The position numbers and the translations under genes were made by a program. Below, one piece after another: positions 8,382 through 15,599 of a DNA stretch of 64,000 bases. The stretch comes from Methylotenera versatilis 79 (GTDB taxonomy: Bacteria > Pseudomonadota > Gammaproteobacteria > Burkholderiales > Methylophilaceae): NCBI RefSeq assembly GCF_000384375.1, contig NZ_ARVX01000001.1, forward strand, positions 372,001-436,000, given 5' to 3'. How positions within the stretch are numbered: position 1 is the stretch's first letter; the number at the start of each line of letters is the position of its first letter. The notes under the pieces are model-generated. The model saw nothing but the letters and a program-made list of their open reading frames with translations, was not told the DNA's origin and did not search any database.

Positions 8382-9174
8382 TTACGCCAGTTTCAATACA
8401 AAAAGCCGTTAATTGCCCGCCCCACAAACAACCAGTATCTAGCGAAATTACATTATTCCGCTGGCTTAAACCCAGCGCAGACCAATGCCCGCAAAATATT
8501 CTTGTCGCTTGTGATTGCCGATTAGGCACATTAAACCAAGGCATATAGCCTTCTGGCACGTTTTGCAACTCACCTTTAAAAGCAAATTCCATCTCACCAT
8601 TCGCTTTACAAATACGCATACGCGTCATGGCATTGGTAATCACGCGCAGTCTATCCATACCCACAAAATCATCTTGCCAAATATTGGGTGTATTGCCGTA
8701 CATATGCGTTAAAAAATCACGGTAATTAAACGCTTGTAACGCCATTTGCACTTCATGTGCATAAGTGACTGCCTGTTGAATTGTCCACTGCGGCAGTAAG
8801 CCTGCATGCACGATTGCATAGCTCTGTTGATGCGTATCAAAATCCACCAACATTAACGGTTGATGGCGTAACCAAGTGAGTAGCTCATCGCAATCAGGCG
8901 CATCTATAATGGCTTGCAGTGTATCGCTTTTATGCGCTTTTTTTAACTGATGCGCCACTGCTATCGCATGTAAATCATGGTTACCCAGCACCAGTTTCAC
9001 GCAAGACTGATGTTGAACACACCAACGCAAAACCTCTAACGAACCACTGCCACGGTTGATTAAATCACCAACTAATCTTAGCTGATCCGTTTTTGGATTA
9101 AATTGTAGTCGATTGAGTAGCGCACTAAAAGCGTGATAACAGCCTTGTATATCGCCAATTGCGTAAGTTGCCAT
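8332..9174 (-). CDS. apaH: symmetrical bis(5'-nucleosyl)-tetraphosphatase ApaH
   Basis: The 280-residue protein shows the calcineurin-like metallophosphoesterase motifs of ApaH: GDIQGCY at residues 7-13, VGDLINRG near 36-42 and LGNHDLH near 63-69, followed by histidines (HAGLLPQW, FCGHWSALG) that complete the dimetal site. It hydrolyses Ap4A symmetrically to two ADP and controls dinucleoside polyphosphate alarmones and RNA caps. The length is normal for the family. The gene converges on and overlaps the OlsA-like gene. It lies downstream of the cytochrome c gene on the same strand, but an intrinsic terminator separates them. Confidence 0.95.
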   Translation of the reverse strand: MATYAIGDIQGCYHAFSALLNRLQFNPKTDQLRLVGDLINRGSGSLEVLRWCVQHQSCVKLVLGNHDLHAIAVAHQLKKAHKSDTLQAIIDAPDCDELLTWLRHQPLMLVDFDTHQQSYAIVHAGLLPQWTIQQAVTYAHEVQMALQAFNYRDFLTHMYGNTPNIWQDDFVGMDRLRVITNAMTRMRICKANGEMEFAFKGELQNVPEGYMPWFNVPNRQSQATRIFCGHWSALGLSQRNNVISLDTGCLWGGQLTAFCIETGVITQVQHDVRDLVAKPI

Positions 9175-9221
9175 AGGTTTGATTATAGGGGTTTCATGCA
9201 GACTTAATCGTTTTTACAAAT

Positions 9222-9252
9222 AAAAAAGCCGCCTAAATAATTTAAGCGGCCT
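9222..9252 (-). terminator. intrinsic terminator of the cytochrome c5 gene
   Basis: On the minus strand GCCGCTTAAAT and ATTTAGGCGGC form a near-perfect stem (9228-9250) followed by a run of six Ts. It is located about 40 bases after the cytochrome stop codon and upstream of apaH. Confidence 0.8.
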
Positions 9253-9293
9253 TTCTTACTACCCAATACTTAACACTAAAAATAACTTAAAAA

Positions 9294-9860
9294 TTAACCT
9301 GCAGGTGCTGGCTCTGCTGCAGGAGGCGTTGCAGCTGCTGGAGCTGCTTCTGCTGGCTCAGCTTTTGGTGCCTCAAATTTTGCACCTGATGCGTTAGCCA
9401 TATGTGCAACTGCATTAGCGATTTCCCCATCAGTTAAATCAGGATTACCACCACGCGCTGGCATATTACGAATGCCCTCAATCGCATGTTTTACTAATGC
9501 TTCATAACCTTGTGCAATACGTGGTGCCCATTGCTCTTTATTGCCAATCATTGGCGCGGCCATTAAACCAGCAGCATGACACATCGCGCAAACGGCTTTA
9601 GTCACTTCTTCGCCACTCTTATTCACATGTGGTCCAGCGCTAGCTGCCGCCACTTCCACTTCAGCGACTGGCTTAATCGACTCTTCCACTTTTGCAACTT
9701 CTGCGGTTTCCGCAGCTGCCGTAGCTGGTGTGTGTGCCGGCTTACCAAAAAAATACGCTAATAGCGAGATTATTAAAGTAAACGCTAAAATAGTACCTGG
9801 AATAGCAATAATTAATTGCCAAAAACTAGAACCTGAATATCCTTCATCATGCTTACTCAT
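9294..9860 (-). CDS. membrane-anchored cytochrome c5-type protein
   Basis: The 188-residue protein has one N-terminal transmembrane helix (about residues 14-38). An Ala/Glu-rich linker follows, then a single class I cytochrome c domain with heme motif CAMCH (Cys91, Cys94, His95) and the Met ligand in the segment RNMPARGG near residue 133. The final 30 residues are an Ala/Pro/Glu-rich tail of low complexity. Cytochrome c5 proteins of this type carry electrons to terminal oxidases in the periplasm. Its place upstream of the oxidase biogenesis genes supports this. It is expressed on its own, with a terminator directly downstream. Confidence 0.9.
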   Translation of the reverse strand: MSKHDEGYSGSSFWQLIIAIPGTILAFTLIISLLAYFFGKPAHTPATAAAETAEVAKVEESIKPVAEVEVAAASAGPHVNKSGEEVTKAVCAMCHAAGLMAAPMIGNKEQWAPRIAQGYEALVKHAIEGIRNMPARGGNPDLTDGEIANAVAHMANASGAKFEAPKAEPAEAAPAAATPPAAEPAPAG

Positions 9861-9996
9861 TGCAGTTAGTTCCTAAATATTAAAAAATTAAACTTTCGCT
9901 ATTATACCCACACGCCAACAAGGTTAAAAGTCAAACTTAATGCCATATTGGCATTATTACAAACAATCTAAACTGTTATCTTAATGCGTGTTGCTT

Positions 9997-10005
9997 TGTT
10001 ATAAT
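9997..10005 (+). promoter_or_regulatory. extended -10 promoter of tRNA-Arg
   Basis: TGTTATAAT is an extended -10 element (TG 9997-9998, TATAAT 10000-10005), placing initiation about six bases before the mature tRNA 5' end at 10018. No strong -35 box is seen. Confidence 0.6.
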
Positions 10006-10017
10006 GCGCCATCACAA

Positions 10018-10094
10018 GCGCCCGTAGCTCAGCTGGATAGAGTGTTGGTTTCCGAAGCCAAAGGTCGTGGGTTCGACTCCCGCCGGGCGCACCA
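10018..10094 (+). tRNA. tRNA-Arg (anticodon CCG)
   Basis: The 77-base sequence folds as a cloverleaf: acceptor GCGCCCG paired with CGGGCGC, D arm GCTC/GAGT, anticodon stem TTGGT/GCCAA with loop TTCCGAA (anticodon CCG), and T arm GTGGG-TTCGACT-CCCGC. CCA is encoded (10092-10094). The tRNA reads the CGG codon. It lies between the cytochrome c5 gene and ctaB, opposite in direction to both. Confidence 0.96.
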
Positions 10095-10105
10095 AAAAAT
10101 GCTTT

Positions 10106-11017
10106 TTATATCTTCCAGTAATGATCAATCAATAATGCTGCAAAAATGAGTGTTAAGTACAGAATGGAGTACTTGAACGTACTTTTTGCTAGCTCATCAG
10201 AGTATTTTCGGTATAAGCCAATGACATACCACAAGAATACGACATTTAATAAAACCGCTGAAACCAAGTAAATCAAGCCACTCATGCCTAGACTGTACGG
10301 CATAAAAGACACTAAAACTAAAATAACGGTATACAACAGAATATGTAAAAGCGTGAATGCTTCACCATGCGTGACTGGCAACATTGGCATACCTACTTTG
10401 GCATACTCTTCACGACGATATAAAGCTAAAGCCCAAAAATGCGGTGGCGTCCATGCAAAAATAATCAAAAACATGATTAATGACTCTGGCGAAACTGCAT
10501 TATTCACCGCGGCCCAACCCAATATTGGTGGCATAGCGCCTGATGCGCCGCCAATCACAATATTCATTGGCGTAGCTGGTTTTAGGAATACCGTGTAAAT
10601 AACCGCGTAACCTACAAAAGTGGCAAAGGTTAACCACATTGTCAGTGGATTAACGAACAGATACAGAATTAATAGACCTGAACCGCCTAAAAGTGTGGCA
10701 AAAACCGTTGTTTCTGTTTGAGAAACTTGACCAGTCGGTAGCGGCCTTCCACGTGTGCGCGCCATCACCGCATCAATTTTATGCTCAATTAAACAATTAA
10801 AAGCTGCTGCGGCACCTGATGCGAATGCAATACCCACCGTTGTTGCCAATAGAAGTGGCCATGGCACCATTCCAGGCGTTGCCAAGAACATACCAATAAC
10901 CGCAGTAAATACAATCAACATCGTCACGCGCGGCTTACACAAGGCGAAAAAGTTTTTAAAACTTGTCGCAAAGGCTTGTAGCGGGCTAATTGTATTGATG
11001 TTCGATTTTTGACTCAA
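10106..11017 (-). CDS. ctaB: heme O synthase (protoheme IX farnesyltransferase)
   Basis: The 303-residue polytopic membrane protein of the UbiA prenyltransferase superfamily has the CtaB/CyoE signature: the first Asp-rich motif [21 protein letters not shown] near residue 90 and a second loop [16 protein letters not shown] near residue 205, with about nine helices. It farnesylates heme B to heme O. The gene lies 75 bases downstream of ctaA, which converts heme O to heme A, in the direction of transcription. The start ATG has an upstream AAAGAGAG ribosome-binding sequence. The length is typical. Confidence 0.96.
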   Translation of the reverse strand: MSQKSNINTISPLQAFATSFKNFFALCKPRVTMLIVFTAVIGMFLATPGMVPWPLLLATTVGIAFASGAAAAFNCLIEHKIDAVMARTRGRPLPTGQVSQTETTVFATLLGGSGLLILYLFVNPLTMWLTFATFVGYAVIYTVFLKPATPMNIVIGGASGAMPPILGWAAVNNAVSPESLIMFLIIFAWTPPHFWALALYRREEYAKVGMPMLPVTHGEAFTLLHILLYTVILVLVSFMPYSLGMSGLIYLVSAVLLNVVFLWYVIGLYRKYSDELAKSTFKYSILYLTLIFAALLIDHYWKI

Positions 11018-11092
11018 TTAATACTCTCTTTATTTCATTCAATATATTTGCAGCTGCTAGAGACTAATTGCAGCAGATTTTACAATCGGTCA

Positions 11093-12109
11093 TTATTGAT
11101 TAGATTTGCCACCAGTGATTTTTGAATTAAAAATCACCATGATAATAACCAATAATGCGGCACCCAAATTATGACCTACGGCCAATACTAACGGTAAGTG
11201 CAAGACTAAATTTGCAATACCAAGGCTGATTTGCGCAAATAGCACAATGATTAATACAATGCTTAGGCGTTTTAATTGCGCGTATTTTAAACTATTTAAG
11301 GCTAAAAAACCCAAATAAATCAAAGTTATGATAGCGCCGATACGATGCGTCCATTGAATGGCGGTAATCGATGCCAAGCTTAAATTGCCACCATCTGCAC
11401 TTTGCCCTAACTCACGAATCATATGAAAAGCATCTTTAAAATCCATGTCTGGTATCCATGCGCCATGGCAAGTGGGGAAATCTGTACAAGCTAATGCGGC
11501 ATAATTAGTGCTAGTCCAGCCACCTAAGAATATTTGCATAAATAGCACGACCAAACCAAAACGGATAAGCCAACGGCTGGTTTGAGTTTGAGTTTTCGCA
11601 TCCGAATACAGCACATGAGAATATTGCCCCCAATGTCGATGTGCTATCCATGTCAATAAGGCTAAAGTTGTCATGCCACCTAGCAAATGTGCACTGACGA
11701 TAACGGGCTTAAGCAGCATCGTCACTGTCCACATACCCAGCGCAGCCTGAAACATAATAATAGCAAGTAGCGAAGTTGTTAACCAAGGAGACACTTTAAC
11801 TTGCTGGCTACCTTGTTTAGATTTTCTCCAAGCGAGAATGAATAGTGTTAAAACAACCAATCCCAATGTGCCAGCCAAGTAACGATGTAGCATTTCTTTC
11901 CAAGCTTTACCTGTTTCAATCAAGCTATGTGGATAATTCGTTTGCGCTTGTTGAATCGCTGTTTCACTTTGAGGCACGGTCAGCGTACCGTAGCAACCTG
12001 GCCAATCAGGACAACCTAGTCCAGCATCTGTTAAACGCACATAAGCCCCCAACACAACCACGCATAGCGCCATAATCGCGCCTAACATTGCAATGCGTTT
12101 AAACCACAT
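11093..12109 (-). CDS. ctaA: heme A synthase CtaA/COX15
   Basis: The integral membrane protein of about 338 residues has eight predicted helices. It carries the paired Cys loops of CtaA, GLGCPDWPGCYG near the N-terminus and ALACTDFPTCHG in the middle, and conserved heme-ligating histidines (HRYLAGTLG, AHLLGG, WTHRIGA, GHNLGAA). It oxidises the C8 methyl of heme O to formyl, making heme A for aa3-type oxidases. I chose the ATG at 12109, two bases after the upstream gene's stop codon. A TTG five codons earlier (12124) would overlap that gene. No clear ribosome-binding site favours either. It is part of the SURF1-Sco-like-ctaA-ctaB operon. Confidence 0.93.
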   Translation of the reverse strand: MWFKRIAMLGAIMALCVVVLGAYVRLTDAGLGCPDWPGCYGTLTVPQSETAIQQAQTNYPHSLIETGKAWKEMLHRYLAGTLGLVVLTLFILAWRKSKQGSQQVKVSPWLTTSLLAIIMFQAALGMWTVTMLLKPVIVSAHLLGGMTTLALLTWIAHRHWGQYSHVLYSDAKTQTQTSRWLIRFGLVVLFMQIFLGGWTSTNYAALACTDFPTCHGAWIPDMDFKDAFHMIRELGQSADGGNLSLASITAIQWTHRIGAIITLIYLGFLALNSLKYAQLKRLSIVLIIVLFAQISLGIANLVLHLPLVLAVGHNLGAALLVIIMVIFNSKITGGKSNQ

Positions 12110-12111
12110 AT

Positions 12112-12723
12112 TTATGCCGCCCAAGAATATTTTAAAAGTCGCACTAAATCTTTGCGAATGTCTGCAGGATTAGCATTTGCTGGATAACTCATCATCATGT
12201 GACCCAATGGATCGACTAAATACAGGCGATTAGACTGAAGCGCATTTTCACCTTTTAAGTCAAATTGCGCACTCAAGACTTTAATATCCGTTGCTGGTTG
12301 ATTAATCACAGTTAAATCAGGAAAGTCTTTTTTAATCTTACTCATATCTTGCACATTAGTAATCAATACACGTTGCGTGCGTGGAATGTCTTTGTACAAT
12401 GAAACATGAATTTGGCGCATATCTGTTAATTTTTTCATACAGGCAGCTTCGCATGTATCGGTCACATAGACCATATTCCATTTTTCAACCCAAAACTCAT
12501 GGCTATCTTTGCCATTGTTATCTTGCAACGTAGCAGTCGCTTGAATCAATTTAGGCGGTGTAATCAGTTCACCGCGACTCTCGCCTGTTGGCTTAAAATT
12601 AAACTTAAACATCAATATAACTGCAATAATCGGCACCACAAAAAATGTGAGCATCATCAGAAAAATCGCTCGTCCTTTGCGTTGATCTTTACTGTTAATG
12701 TTATCGAGCGGTTCTGTTTGCAT
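12112..12723 (-). CDS. single-helix membrane protein of the oxidase cluster, Sco-like
   Basis: The 203-residue protein has one N-terminal transmembrane helix (about residues 19-41) and a periplasmic domain. The domain contains two cysteines in TDTCEAACMKKL (CxxxC near residues 93-97), a spacing like the CuA-chaperone motif of Sco proteins. The remaining fold (RTQRVLITN, VYLVDPLGHMMMSYP) also resembles the C-terminal half of Sco/thioredoxin-fold proteins. It is usually annotated only as a transmembrane protein in Betaproteobacteria. Lying between SURF1 and ctaA, it is probably an oxidase assembly factor, possibly in copper delivery or thiol reduction. This role is inferred from context and the CxxxC motif. 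Confidence 0.8.
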   Translation of the reverse strand: MQTEPLDNINSKDQRKGRAIFLMMLTFFVVPIIAVILMFKFNFKPTGESRGELITPPKLIQATATLQDNNGKDSHEFWVEKWNMVYVTDTCEAACMKKLTDMRQIHVSLYKDIPRTQRVLITNVQDMSKIKKDFPDLTVINQPATDIKVLSAQFDLKGENALQSNRLYLVDPLGHMMMSYPANANPADIRKDLVRLLKYSWAA

Positions 12724-12788
12724 AATGAAGATTTACCTTAATATTCACGAATTTTTGCTAAATGTTAACTACTTTTTTGACTGAGTTT

Positions 12789-13547
12789 TTATACGACTGT
12801 ATTAGATTTTCTTGGTCTTGTGATACTTAAGTACAAATAAATCATCAATGTCGCAAACGCAAACCCAAACCACTGATAGGCATAACCTAAATGGGTCACG
12901 ATGCGTTCTTGAGACATTTCCCAGTTGCGGACAAAACCGCCCGCAGTACTTTTATTGTCTAATTTAATAATGATTGGCAGTATTTTAATCGGCACATTTT
13001 TAACATATTTTTGCATATCCAAATTTTGCCATACTGGTTGCCATGTTTTACTATCAGCGGCGATTTGTGCTTTATCTTCCAGTGTAAATATTTTTTTGGT
13101 AGGCACCCATGCCATACCTTGCACATCCAAAGTGCCTGATGGCGTTTCAAATACAGGCAAATCAGCACGTTTAGTCATGCCTTGTATCCATCCGCGATTG
13201 ACCAACACATATTCATTTGTACCCGCAATCTTTAACGGCGTAACCACATGATATCCAACTAAGCTATTTTCTACTTTGTTGTCGATTAAAATTTGATACT
13301 GCGTTGCATACTCACCCTGCACGTGCGTTTTTTTAAACTCTAGAATTTCGCTGTTTGATAAATAGTCTTTTAAATCGGGCAATTTGTTTTTGTTCGACAA
13401 TTCAAAATTTGCTTGAATCTTTTGTTTCAAGACTGCTTTCTCATACTGCCAAAAACCCAGCTTAATAAATAGTGGAATGCAGATAATGGTAAGCACAGTG
13501 CTCAATAATGACGCTTTAAATTGAAGCTTAAAAAAACTGAATTGCAT
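12789..13547 (-). CDS. SURF1-family cytochrome oxidase assembly protein
   Basis: The 252-residue protein has the SURF1 topology: a transmembrane helix near each end (about residues 12-30 and 222-242) and a periplasmic domain between. It carries SURF1 signatures, including the N-terminal LGFWQYEKAVLK, the central VLVNRGWIQ and the pre-helix segment HLGYAYQWFGFA. SURF1 helps insert heme A into subunit I of aa3 oxidases. It is the first gene of the operon running to ctaB and is divergent from the twin-TM gene, 51 bases away, so the two share a short promoter region. Confidence 0.93.
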   Translation of the reverse strand: MQFSFFKLQFKASLLSTVLTIICIPLFIKLGFWQYEKAVLKQKIQANFELSNKNKLPDLKDYLSNSEILEFKKTHVQGEYATQYQILIDNKVENSLVGYHVVTPLKIAGTNEYVLVNRGWIQGMTKRADLPVFETPSGTLDVQGMAWVPTKKIFTLEDKAQIAADSKTWQPVWQNLDMQKYVKNVPIKILPIIIKLDNKSTAGGFVRNWEMSQERIVTHLGYAYQWFGFAFATLMIYLYLSITRPRKSNTVV

Positions 13548-13598
13548 TTATACTAGACCAGTCGCATAATTATTAAATAACTTCATTTGGACAAATCA

Positions 13599-13799
13599 AT
13601 GTTTATAAAAATTGCAGTCGTTTTGGTATTAATTGTCATTTTAGGTAGTTTATTTTCAGCATTGTTCTTTTTGAATAAAGACAAAGCTGGTAGCGAGCGC
13701 ACAGTAAGAGCACTTACAATTCGCATTGGGCTTTCAATCTTTTTATTTATCGGTTTATTAATTGCAGGTTCTTTCGGGTTAATTGGCCATTCTCTATAA
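13599..13799 (+). CDS. twin transmembrane protein (DUF2909 type)
   Basis: The 66-residue protein consists of two hydrophobic helices (about residues 3-24 and 43-61) separated by a basic loop containing DKAGSERTVRALTIRIGLS. This is the pattern of the DUF2909/twin-transmembrane family found next to SURF1 and cytochrome oxidase genes in Proteobacteria. Its role is unproven; oxidase assembly is likely from context. I place the start at the ATG at 13599. A TTG at 13587 would add four residues (MDKS). It reads divergently from SURF1 and ends in a strong terminator shared with coxC. Confidence 0.85.
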   Translation: MFIKIAVVLVLIVILGSLFSALFFLNKDKAGSERTVRALTIRIGLSIFLFIGLLIAGSFGLIGHSL

Positions 13800-13829
13800 G
13801 TTTTAAAGTAAATAAACTTTAAACCAAAT

Positions 13830-13863
13830 AAAAAAGGGCGATGCATTGCATCGCCCTTTTTTA
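13830..13863. terminator. bidirectional intrinsic terminator between twin-TM gene and coxC
   Basis: AAAAAAGGGCGATGCA and TGCATCGCCCTTTTTT form a perfect symmetric hairpin (about 13830-13861) with A and T runs on both sides, so it can stop transcription arriving from either convergent gene. Confidence 0.9.
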
Positions 13864-13871
13864 TCGTTCTA

Positions 13872-14753
13872 TTACAACCAATATACAAATATAAATAAGC
13901 CCAACCAAACCACATCCACAAAGTGCCAATACCAAGCGACACCTTCAAAACCAAAGTGATGCTCAGGTGTAAAATGGCCTTTCATGCAACGGATTAAAAT
14001 AACAATCAGCATAATTGTACCAAGCGTTACATGGAAACCATGGAAACCTGTCAACATGAAAAAGGTTGCACCATATGCGCCACTGCCTAAAGTAAGGCCC
14101 ATTTCCGTATAAGCCTCATGATACTCAAAACCTTGGCAGATTAAGAATGCAATACCCAACGCAACGGTTAATGCCATACCAGCAACCAACTGAGCACGCT
14201 TATTTTTAATCAAAGCCCAGTGCGCCCAAGTAATCGTAGCGCCAGATGTAAGCAATAAAGCGGTATTAATTGCTGGCAATCCCCATGGTGACATAGGGTG
14301 AAAATTAGCACTTGGCTTATATTCCGTACCAAGCACTGTGCCGCCAGGGCCTAATGATGGCCATGTGCTTAAAAAGTCTTTATACGGGGTAATGTCTGCA
14401 TCAAAGCCAGCTAAATCTGGCACTGAAAGCACACGCATGTAAAACAACGCGCCAAAAAATGCAGCGAAGAAAGCTACTTCAGAACAGATAAACACAATCA
14501 TACCGACACGGAATGATTTATCTTCCCAATTTTTATATTTTCCCGTCAAACTCTCTGTGATGACAGTGCCCATCCATTTGAATGTCATCGCAATGATGAT
14601 TGCTGCACCTAAATACATCATCCACTGACCAAATGCCAAATGATTCATTTTGAAGATGAAACCAGAAGCAAGTGATAGCAAGCCGACCGACAAAATAGAC
14701 GGATAGATACTACCGTGTGGAACGAAATATTGATTTTCTGAATGAGTTGCCAT
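13872..14753 (-). CDS. coxC: cytochrome c oxidase subunit III
   Basis: The 293-residue protein has seven predicted membrane helices and subunit III motifs (HGSIYPSILSVGLLSL near the N-terminus, SEVAFFAAFFGALFY, GFHGFHVTLG, and the C-terminal FEGVAWYWHFVDVVWLGLFI). It is an accessory subunit of the aa3-type oxidase that stabilises the catalytic core. The ATG at 14753 is preceded by GGGAG at good spacing. A GTG six codons upstream (14771) lacks such a site and is less likely. It lies downstream of ctaG on the same strand and ends at a bidirectional terminator. Confidence 0.96.
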   Translation of the reverse strand: MATHSENQYFVPHGSIYPSILSVGLLSLASGFIFKMNHLAFGQWMMYLGAAIIIAMTFKWMGTVITESLTGKYKNWEDKSFRVGMIVFICSEVAFFAAFFGALFYMRVLSVPDLAGFDADITPYKDFLSTWPSLGPGGTVLGTEYKPSANFHPMSPWGLPAINTALLLTSGATITWAHWALIKNKRAQLVAGMALTVALGIAFLICQGFEYHEAYTEMGLTLGSGAYGATFFMLTGFHGFHVTLGTIMLIVILIRCMKGHFTPEHHFGFEGVAWYWHFVDVVWLGLFIFVYWL

Positions 14754-14838
14754 TCGTTTACTCCCAAGCACTTAAATTTTAATTATAACTTTGTAACGCT
14801 TTGTATGCGATACAAGCTCCCTGATTTTTAACTAAAAA

Positions 14839-15423
14839 CTATTTTTTTGTTGCTTCAAAAAATGAATATGACAAAGTCATTTCACTGACATCTTTTGGTA
14901 TTGCTGGATCGACAAAAAATCTTAATGGCATGACCTTGGTTTCACCTGGTTTTAAGCTTTGATTCACAAAACAAAAACACTCTATTTTTTTTAAATAAAC
15001 CGATGCAATACCAGGTGTAACACTGGGTATTGCTTGTCCTGTGACCACTTGACTCGTTATATTTTTTGCTTCAAATAGCACTGTTTCAATTTGACCTGGA
15101 TGCAATGTAATGCTGGCTTGTTTGGGATAAAAATTCCAACCTAAGCCTGGCATCACGGCAGATGTAAATTGCACAGTAACGCTTCTGGATTCATCTACTT
15201 TGGCTTTAGTCAAAGTAGATGCATTATTATCCGTTTTACCATTAAGGCCCGTGATACTACATAAAACGTCATATAAAGGCACTAAGGCAAACGCAAACAA
15301 TAAGGAGCCTAGCGCCACCCAAATCATTTTAACGGCTAATTTATTATTCGCTTTATCCTGCTCAGCTTTCGTTTTCTGCCTAACTTCACTTGAGTCAGGT
15401 TTTGGATCTATTACAGGTTCCAT
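14839..15423 (-). CDS. ctaG: cytochrome c oxidase assembly protein CtaG/Cox11
   Basis: The 194-residue protein has one N-terminal transmembrane helix (about residues 34-54) and a periplasmic beta domain. The copper-binding CFCF motif of Cox11 is present in IECFCFVNQSLKPGE, and the C-terminus has the FFVDPAIP segment typical of the family. It delivers copper to CuB of subunit I. The ATG at 15423 lies inside the end of the small upstream gene (13-base overlap), so translation is probably coupled. Earlier in-frame codons up to 15450 would lie deep in that gene and are less likely. Confidence 0.94.
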   Translation of the reverse strand: MEPVIDPKPDSSEVRQKTKAEQDKANNKLAVKMIWVALGSLLFAFALVPLYDVLCSITGLNGKTDNNASTLTKAKVDESRSVTVQFTSAVMPGLGWNFYPKQASITLHPGQIETVLFEAKNITSQVVTGQAIPSVTPGIASVYLKKIECFCFVNQSLKPGETKVMPLRFFVDPAIPKDVSEMTLSYSFFEATKK

Positions 15424-15524
15424 ATAGTAAACATCGACAACACATACCAACCTATGGCTATTACACCAAATATCAGGGCAATTTTTATATTTCTACGACG
15501 TCTTGCCAGTTCTTTATCTTCCAT
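15411..15524 (-). CDS. small cytochrome oxidase assembly protein, 37 residues
   Basis: The 37-residue frame begins MEDKELARRRRNIKIALIFG and continues into one hydrophobic helix ending SMFTIWNL before TAA. It has a basic, positive-inside N-terminus and one transmembrane segment. Small single-helix proteins of this type are annotated in Betaproteobacteria as cytochrome oxidase small assembly protein between coxA and ctaG. That is exactly this position: 75 bases after coxA and overlapping ctaG by 13 bases. It is easily missed by gene finders because of its size. The role in assembly is inferred from location only. Confidence 0.78.
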   Translation of the reverse strand: MEDKELARRRRNIKIALIFGVIAIGWYVLSMFTIWNL

Positions 15525-15563
15525 TTATTAAACATCCCATCCATTAAGTTTTCTATTGAATAG

Positions 15564-15589
15564 AAAAGCCCAAGCTAACTTGGGCTTTA
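15564..15589 (-). terminator. intrinsic terminator after coxA
   Basis: On the minus strand GCCCAAGTTAGCTTGGGC followed by TTTTCTATT forms a compact GC-rich hairpin about 12 bases after the coxA stop codon. It separates coxBA from the downstream small gene-ctaG-coxC group and probably reduces rather than abolishes readthrough. Confidence 0.75.
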
Positions 15590-15599
15590 AATGATTACA

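Noticed and set aside
13587-13598. TTG start for the twin-transmembrane protein four codons upstream of the ATG at 13599
   Set aside because: No ribosome-binding site supports either strongly, but the ATG gives the usual short basic N-terminus of the family.
14754-14771. GTG start for CoxC six codons upstream of 14753
   Set aside because: The GGGAG sequence eight bases before the ATG at 14753 is located inside these codons and indicates the later start.
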